64,000 nt of DNA from Zygnema circumcarinatum (taxonomy: Eukaryota; Streptophyta; Zygnematophyceae; Zygnematales; Zygnemataceae): assembly GCA_037447605.1 (NCBI GenBank), contig CM074817.1, positions 1,566,836 through 1,630,835 on the forward strand, given 5' to 3'. A program made the position numbers and the translations under genes. This document shows, piece after piece, positions 59,412-64,000 of this stretch. How positions within the stretch are numbered: position 1 is the stretch's first letter; each line of letters begins with the position of its first letter. The notes under the pieces were generated by a model, which saw nothing but the letters and a program-made list of their open reading frames with translations, was not told where the DNA came from and made no database searches.

Positions 59412-60163
59412 GGCATGGAACTCTCTCTCTCTCTCTATCTATGGCATGGAACTCTCTCTCTCTCTCTATCTATGGCATGGAACTCTCTCTCTCTCTCTAT
59501 CTATGGCATGGAACTCTCTCTCTCTCTCTATCTATGGCATGGAACTCTCTCTCTCTCTCTATCTATGGCATGGAACTCTCTCTCTCTCTCTATCTATGGC
59601 ATGGAACTCTCTCTCTCTCTCTATCTATGGCATGGAACTCTCTCTCTCTCTCTATCTATGGCATGGAACTCTCTCTCTCTCTCTATCTATGGCATGGAAC
59701 TCTCTCTCTCTCTCTATCTATGGCATGGAACTCTCTCTCTCTCTCTCTATCTATGGCATGGAACTCTCTCTCTCTCTCTCTCTCTATCTATGGCATGGAA
59801 CTCTCTCTCTCTCTCTATCTATGGCATGGAACTCTCTCTCTCTCTCTATCTATGGCATGGAACTCTCTCTCTCTCTCTATCTATGGCATGGAACTCTCTC
59901 TCTCTCTCTATCTATGGCATGGAACTCTCTCTCTCTCTCTATCTATGGCATGGAACTCTCTCTCTCTCTCTATCTATGGCATGGAACTCTCTCTCTCTCT
60001 CTCTATCTATGGCATGGAACTCTCTCTCTCTCTCTATCTATGGCATGGAACTCTCTCTCTCTCTCTATCTATGGCATGGAACTCTCTCTCTCTCTCTATC
60101 TATGGCATGGAACTCTCTCTCTCTCTCTATCTATGGCATGGAACTCTCTCTCTCTCTCTCTTT
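58661..60163 (+). repeat. 1.5 kb minisatellite, unit about 28-32 bp
   Basis: About 50 tandem copies of TATCTATGGCATGGAAC followed by 5-10 CT dinucleotides. The 17-bp core is nearly invariant; only the CT count varies. It gives long open frames in all three plus frames that are not genes. It sits inside LTR-like copy A, at the place where copy B has one diverged unit. Confidence 0.97.
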
Positions 60164-60455
60164 AGCGGATGGTGTCTTGTTCAGTGGAGCGCAGCACATG
60201 GCGCGCCTTCATTCTCAGTGGCGACTCACGGATTCCGCTGATCCGTGACACGGAAGAGGCATATGTCAAGTACAACTGAACGGGCGCGGATCCGTTGAAC
60301 GCAGCTCCGTTGTGCTACACCCTCTTATTTTCGCTACCCAATATTTTTGCCCTGATTTTGCCAAAACCACTTTTTTGTACGGCCAGTCTGTGTTATCCGT
60401 ACTAGACGTACTCACCGTACTGATCGTACTGTACTAGCCGTACCAACCGTACTAG
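60164..60455. other. Spacer with R2 repeat and GTAC-rich cluster
   Basis: 60,173-60,295 is a diverged copy of 61,304-61,448 (shared GTGGAGCGC, CTCACGGATT, AAGAGGCATAT/AAAAGGCATAT, TCAAGTACAA). From 60,385 to 60,456 there are at least seven CGTACT/GTACNN words at short spacing. Confidence 0.6.
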
Positions 60456-61010
60456 TGTAGCACAAGATAAAAATTAGGGTTAAGAGACTTCTTTGGTCAC
60501 AAGTGAAGGTGTTATGCGGCAACTAGTGCATCTGCAATCACGAAACTAATGAAGGAGGTTAGTTAGGTACGTGGAATACGCTGCAGCATAGGAGCCAGGA
60601 ACCGGGGATTGAGGCAATGCCTTGGCCCGAGAAAAACGCGTAAAGGATCACGAAGATGTTCCTGCGTCGGCAGCGGACTTGATGTAAAGAGCCTCTAGGG
60701 GTTCTCTCTTCTTGTTCTCTCTTGACTATTCTCTTTGTTAGGCTCCTAGTTATCATTGGTCATTGGGAGGAATGGAAGGCAGGCTACAGCAAGTTCAGAG
60801 CTTGGCATAGAGGCAGCAAAGGGAAGATAGGAATCAGCTTAGAAAAAGGGTGTGTCTTTGAAACTCACCCCAGCCAATCTGGCTGGGGATTCTCATTACA
60901 ATATAAGTGTCTTCTCACTGAAATGCTTGTTTGGCTGGGCTGAATGGGATGTCTAAATGCTATCAGCAAGAACACTCTCTCTCTCTCTCTTTGCAGTGGA
61001 ACTCTTTCTC
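60456..61010 (-). repeat. LTR-like repeat, copy B
   Basis: Direct repeat of copy A, roughly 75-80% alike by eye. It starts TGTAGCACAAGATAAA and ends in a short CT run, TTTGCAGTGGAACTCTTTCTC. That segment is the single-unit counterpart of the minisatellite in copy A. Confidence 0.7.
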
Positions 61011-61243
61011 TCTCTAACTAGCATTTGTTGCTGGAGCTTGAGAGGAAGAAAAGAAGAACAGGACAACAAACCACACAGCAAATACAAATACTAAGCCCAG
61101 CACTAAAAGACAAACTAGCATAACTGACATCCAATCTATCTATCTCTGACGGCAAATCACGAGTCCTAGTAGTGGCAGGTCTCGATTGAAGCTCGCGACC
61201 CAGCGAGTGGCTTTGGTGACTATGTCGGGAGCCTTATGATAGG

Positions 61244-64000
61244 TCAACTAATAACTGCTCGGCCCGGCCGGTTTCTTTGCGCTCGAGTGCACTTAACTGG
61301 CTGGATGATGTGGCATTTCCGTGGAGCGCCAACCGCGTGAAATGCACCTTCGCGCATCCTCCGGGTTAGCGGCTCACGGATTACTGCTTGCGTCGTGACC
61401 TTTGAAAAGGCATATATCAAGTACAAGCCCGAGCGGCGAGATCCGCGTCGGCCAGCGGCTCGCTCGCTACATCGCCTTTTGCGAAAGCGCCGCGCCCGGC
61501 GAGCACCAATGAAAAGAAGAAAGAAAGGAAGTGGAGGTCCAATGGAGGGATGTGGGATAGCTGGATGCAATGTAGAGGTCGGGGGAGGGAGGAGAGAGAG
61601 AGAAGAAAGGGCAGGGTGCCAGAGTGAGGATAACGAGCAGGAGTGAGGAAAAGTGGAGGAGACAGAATCCGAGAGGGAAGGAGGAAGTGGCGTAGACAAT
61701 GATGATGGGGACGGAGGCAGCGGTGGGCGAGACGGTGGCCGTGGGGAGAAGCTCCCGCGTACATTGCCGTCAGCGAGGGGAGAGTGGCGCAGCCTTGCTA
61801 TGGCAGCGCATAGGAGCCTGAAGGAGGAAATGCAGGTATCCCTAGCGGAAGGAGGTAGAACTAGAGGCTGCTTGAGAGAGGCGAAGCGTCGGAGTAGATG
61901 AGCGAGAAAGGGGAAGCGGTGGAAGTGGGGCAAGAGAGTGGATGGAAGGCGAGGGGGAGAGTTGTAGTGGGAGGAGAAGAGGAGAGCAACTGAGGTGGGG
62001 AGAGGAGGCTAGACTAAGGAATGCGGAGATTCAGAATTGATGCGATGTTGCAAGGATGGAAGGCTTGAAGTGAGAGGACAATCAGGGAGAAACTGAAAAA
62101 AAGGGGGGGGCAGAATAAGCAGGCTAGAATTTAGAACCGAATTGGGAGGGAGAGGAGCAAGAGCTGAGCTGGTGGGGTAGGGCACCGTGGCGAGTGGGAG
62201 AAAGTCCCGTGTAGTTTCTGTGATGGAGAGGCGTGTCATGGCCGCATCTGAAGAGGCTGCCGGGCTGACCTGGGTAGGTGGCACCCACGTGGAGGGGAAA
62301 GCTGGTGGATCCATGGTGGAGAAGTTGGGAGGAGCAAGAGGATGAGAATTAGGGTTAAGGGTCGAGGGGTCGTGGAACTGGGAGGAATCCGAAATCGAAA
62401 GGTACGACAGGCTGGCGAAATGTTGGCGAAGTGGCAAAAAGGGGCGGGAAGTAGAAATGGACCAATAAGGAGTCGTCATGGCAGGGGGGGTACGGAGGAG
62501 ACCGCGCTGTCGGTCGCAAACGGTCAGCCATCGCGGGGGGGAGGAACAGCTGACGTGGCGGCGCGAATGTCGATCCAGTGTGAACGCCAGCGCCGGGCGT
62601 TCCCACTAGAGTCAGGGCCTTCCGAAATGATGGCCCAGCCCGGAATGTCGGACGGACCGACACAAATGAAAGGGCCCAACCAGGGAAAGGCCCGTTGAGT
62701 CGGTTTGGCGAGATTCCTGAGCCAAACAAGCTGACGTGGCGCGACCTGATTGGGCGGGAGAGCAGCGCGTCGGCGCCTCCCAAAGTCGGTGAGTTGGGCG
62801 TCACGTCTTGGCGTTAGAGTTGATGGGAAGCCATGGAATCTGGGGTTTGGGGCGTAGGGGCGGGGCGAGCTCTGCGCTACCGATCCGGGGCGCATCATAA
62901 AGTAGAAAGAGGTTTAGCGAGGGAGGTCAAGGGAATGCGGGGAACTTCGTCCATAGAGAGAGCTCGTAGGGAGAAGCGGTGGAGGAGTGAGCAGGCGTGT
63001 TGTAAGTGAAGGCGAGGATGCCCACCAGCGCCCGATCCGCCTCAACTCAGCGCAGCGCGAAACGCCGCAGCGTCGCTTTGGCGGGAAGTGCAGCATGAGT
63101 ACGTTACGCAAGCCCATTGCGAGGGGAAGTAGGGGCTAGAGGTGCGGTGATGATGCGAAAGTCTTGCATGAGAGCAGCAACGCCCCCTTGTATTACGAGC
63201 CATTGTCGGAGTGAGCGAGTAAGGGAGAGTAGCCCATTGAATGATATACGTCGGGGAGGCGGCGAGTGGGCCCGAGTGCTTGGATTGGGATTTAAAACGA
63301 ACTTCCACCTGACCCCGGGTGTATCTATCCTTGCTAAGAATACCTAATGTATCCGGATAGGTGCAGTACATGGAATAGAAAATGTGTCAATGTTCCAATC
63401 TTACGCAACACCATTATAGGGATCTCACCATCTCTAGGGTTGGCCGATTACGAGAGGCGGGCGTTTACAGCGTTGACAGCGTGTGCGGTTCGGCGATATC
63501 GGCTCACGGCGCCCGTGGGTCCGGGCGATAATACGCTGCTGACGCCGACATCTTCGCCGACGAGGTGGAATCCGCCGGGCTTTCGGCATCGTGGCGACAT
63601 CGGAATCTCCATGCGCTCGTTGGGGAAAGGAACAGGAAGGCTGGAGGGGAGGTAGATAATCTGACCATCATCATCAACAAAGAAGTTCCGAGCGCGGCGG
63701 AGCAGCCGAGCCCTCTCAGTATCCGTGATAAAAGGAGGCAATGTTCGAGTCATGACGTAACGCAGAAGAGAGGAGTCAGAATGAACATCATTGGCACTAG
63801 GGAAATGGGGAGGAAGAAAGGGAGCTTCGCCGTCGTCATCCATGAGGAGCTCCCAAGGATCCGCGTGAGGATGGCCGTGGGTGAAGTCAGAGTCCTGCCA
63901 GTGATGGAGGGTGGTGGCCGTGGCAGGAATATCAATCAGCCCATCCGCAAAGATGACATCATGCAGAGCTTGATCGGCAATGAAAATCTCGATGGGAAGA
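61244..64000 (-). mobile_element. Decayed Ty3/gypsy retrotransposon, pol 3' part
   Basis: Read on the minus strand with frameshifts. From 64000 to about 63,448 an open frame contains RLLRRARNFFVDDDGQIIYL, like the segment before the integrase zinc finger. SDNG lies near 63,196-63,210. The NGLAER-type motif is broken by TAA at 63104-63106. LAFTYNTPAHSSTASPYEL lies near 62,975-63,020. RQLVWLRN and FPWLGPFICV (GPY/F module) lie at about 62,660-62,740. These are integrase core and C-terminal landmarks in correct order. Stops and shifts make it inactive. Below about 62,500 the frames are Pro/Ser-rich and unrecognised. The element continues past the right edge. Confidence 0.8.

Noticed and set aside
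58661-60163. CRISPR-like array of regular repeats
   Set aside because: The sequence between cores is only CT repeats of varying length, not unique spacers, and the genome is eukaryotic.
58627-60248. Three overlapping plus-strand open frames of 512-533 residues
   Set aside because: They are the three phases of the minisatellite (LSLSLSMAWNSLS-type repeats); all three frames are open only because the unit has no stop.
61244-61933. 229-residue minus-strand protein
   Set aside because: Pro/Ser-rich frame in a GA/CT-biased stretch of the retroelement region, with no domain landmarks; kept only as part of the decayed element.

Overview
This is a window of eukaryotic nuclear DNA from the green lineage. 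Fifteen spliced or single-exon genes sit among simple repeats and transposon remains. Introns are mostly 100-600 bp with GT-AG ends. The gene set points to a streptophyte or closely related green alga: plastid-type bL27, an RbfA homologue, a PORR-domain protein, a SOUL heme-binding protein, a nepenthesin-like protease and a plant-type complex I CX9C subunit. The lone 5S rRNA copy looks rather unlike land-plant 5S, so an algal member is possible. I cannot name the species. Every exon chain below was read by eye and checked for reading-frame phase across each junction; no alignment was run.

Layout. 1.4-5.4 kb (-): A1 aspartic protease. 6.8-9.9 kb (+): threonine aspartase with a TTAGG-type array in one intron. 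11.5-13.1 kb (+): CDPK-like kinase with DWG in place of DFG. 14.5 kb (-): 5S rRNA. 15.0-17.6 kb (-): NAD(P)-binding Rossmann protein with a convincing AT-AC (U12-type) intron. 19.2-21.4 kb: a repeat cluster with two nested DNA transposons that keep their target-site duplications. 22.0-24.7 kb (-): SOUL protein. 25 kb: LINE-like remnant. 26.1-26.7 kb (-): VOC/glyoxalase protein. 28.4-29.4 kb (-): RPB10. 29.9-33.8 kb (+): ZRSR2/URP, a minor-spliceosome factor. 34.2-39.1 kb (-): a Dicer-like protein without a helicase and with a degraded second RNase III site. 40.5-41.1 kb (-): NDUFA8-like. 42.9-46.6 kb (+): PORR protein. 47.5-48.9 kb (+): small single-TM protein. 49.9-51.8 kb (-) and 52.3-54.2 kb (+): divergent bL27c and RbfA. 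55.2-57.3 kb (-): a second CDPK-like kinase. 57.5-64 kb: LTR-type repeats, a 1.5 kb minisatellite and a decayed Ty3/gypsy integrase.

How they fit together. Most genes are housekeeping genes for organelles or RNA: plastid ribosome (bL27c, RbfA), complex I (NDUFA8), organelle RNA splicing (PORR), RNA polymerases I-III (RPB10) and the minor spliceosome (ZRSR2). ZRSR2 and a candidate substrate intron for it occur in the same window. The strongest unusual biology is the Dicer-like gene: platform, PAZ, intact RNase IIIa, RNase IIIb lacking three of four metal ligands, and a C-terminal dsRBD, with no helicase and no room for one upstream.
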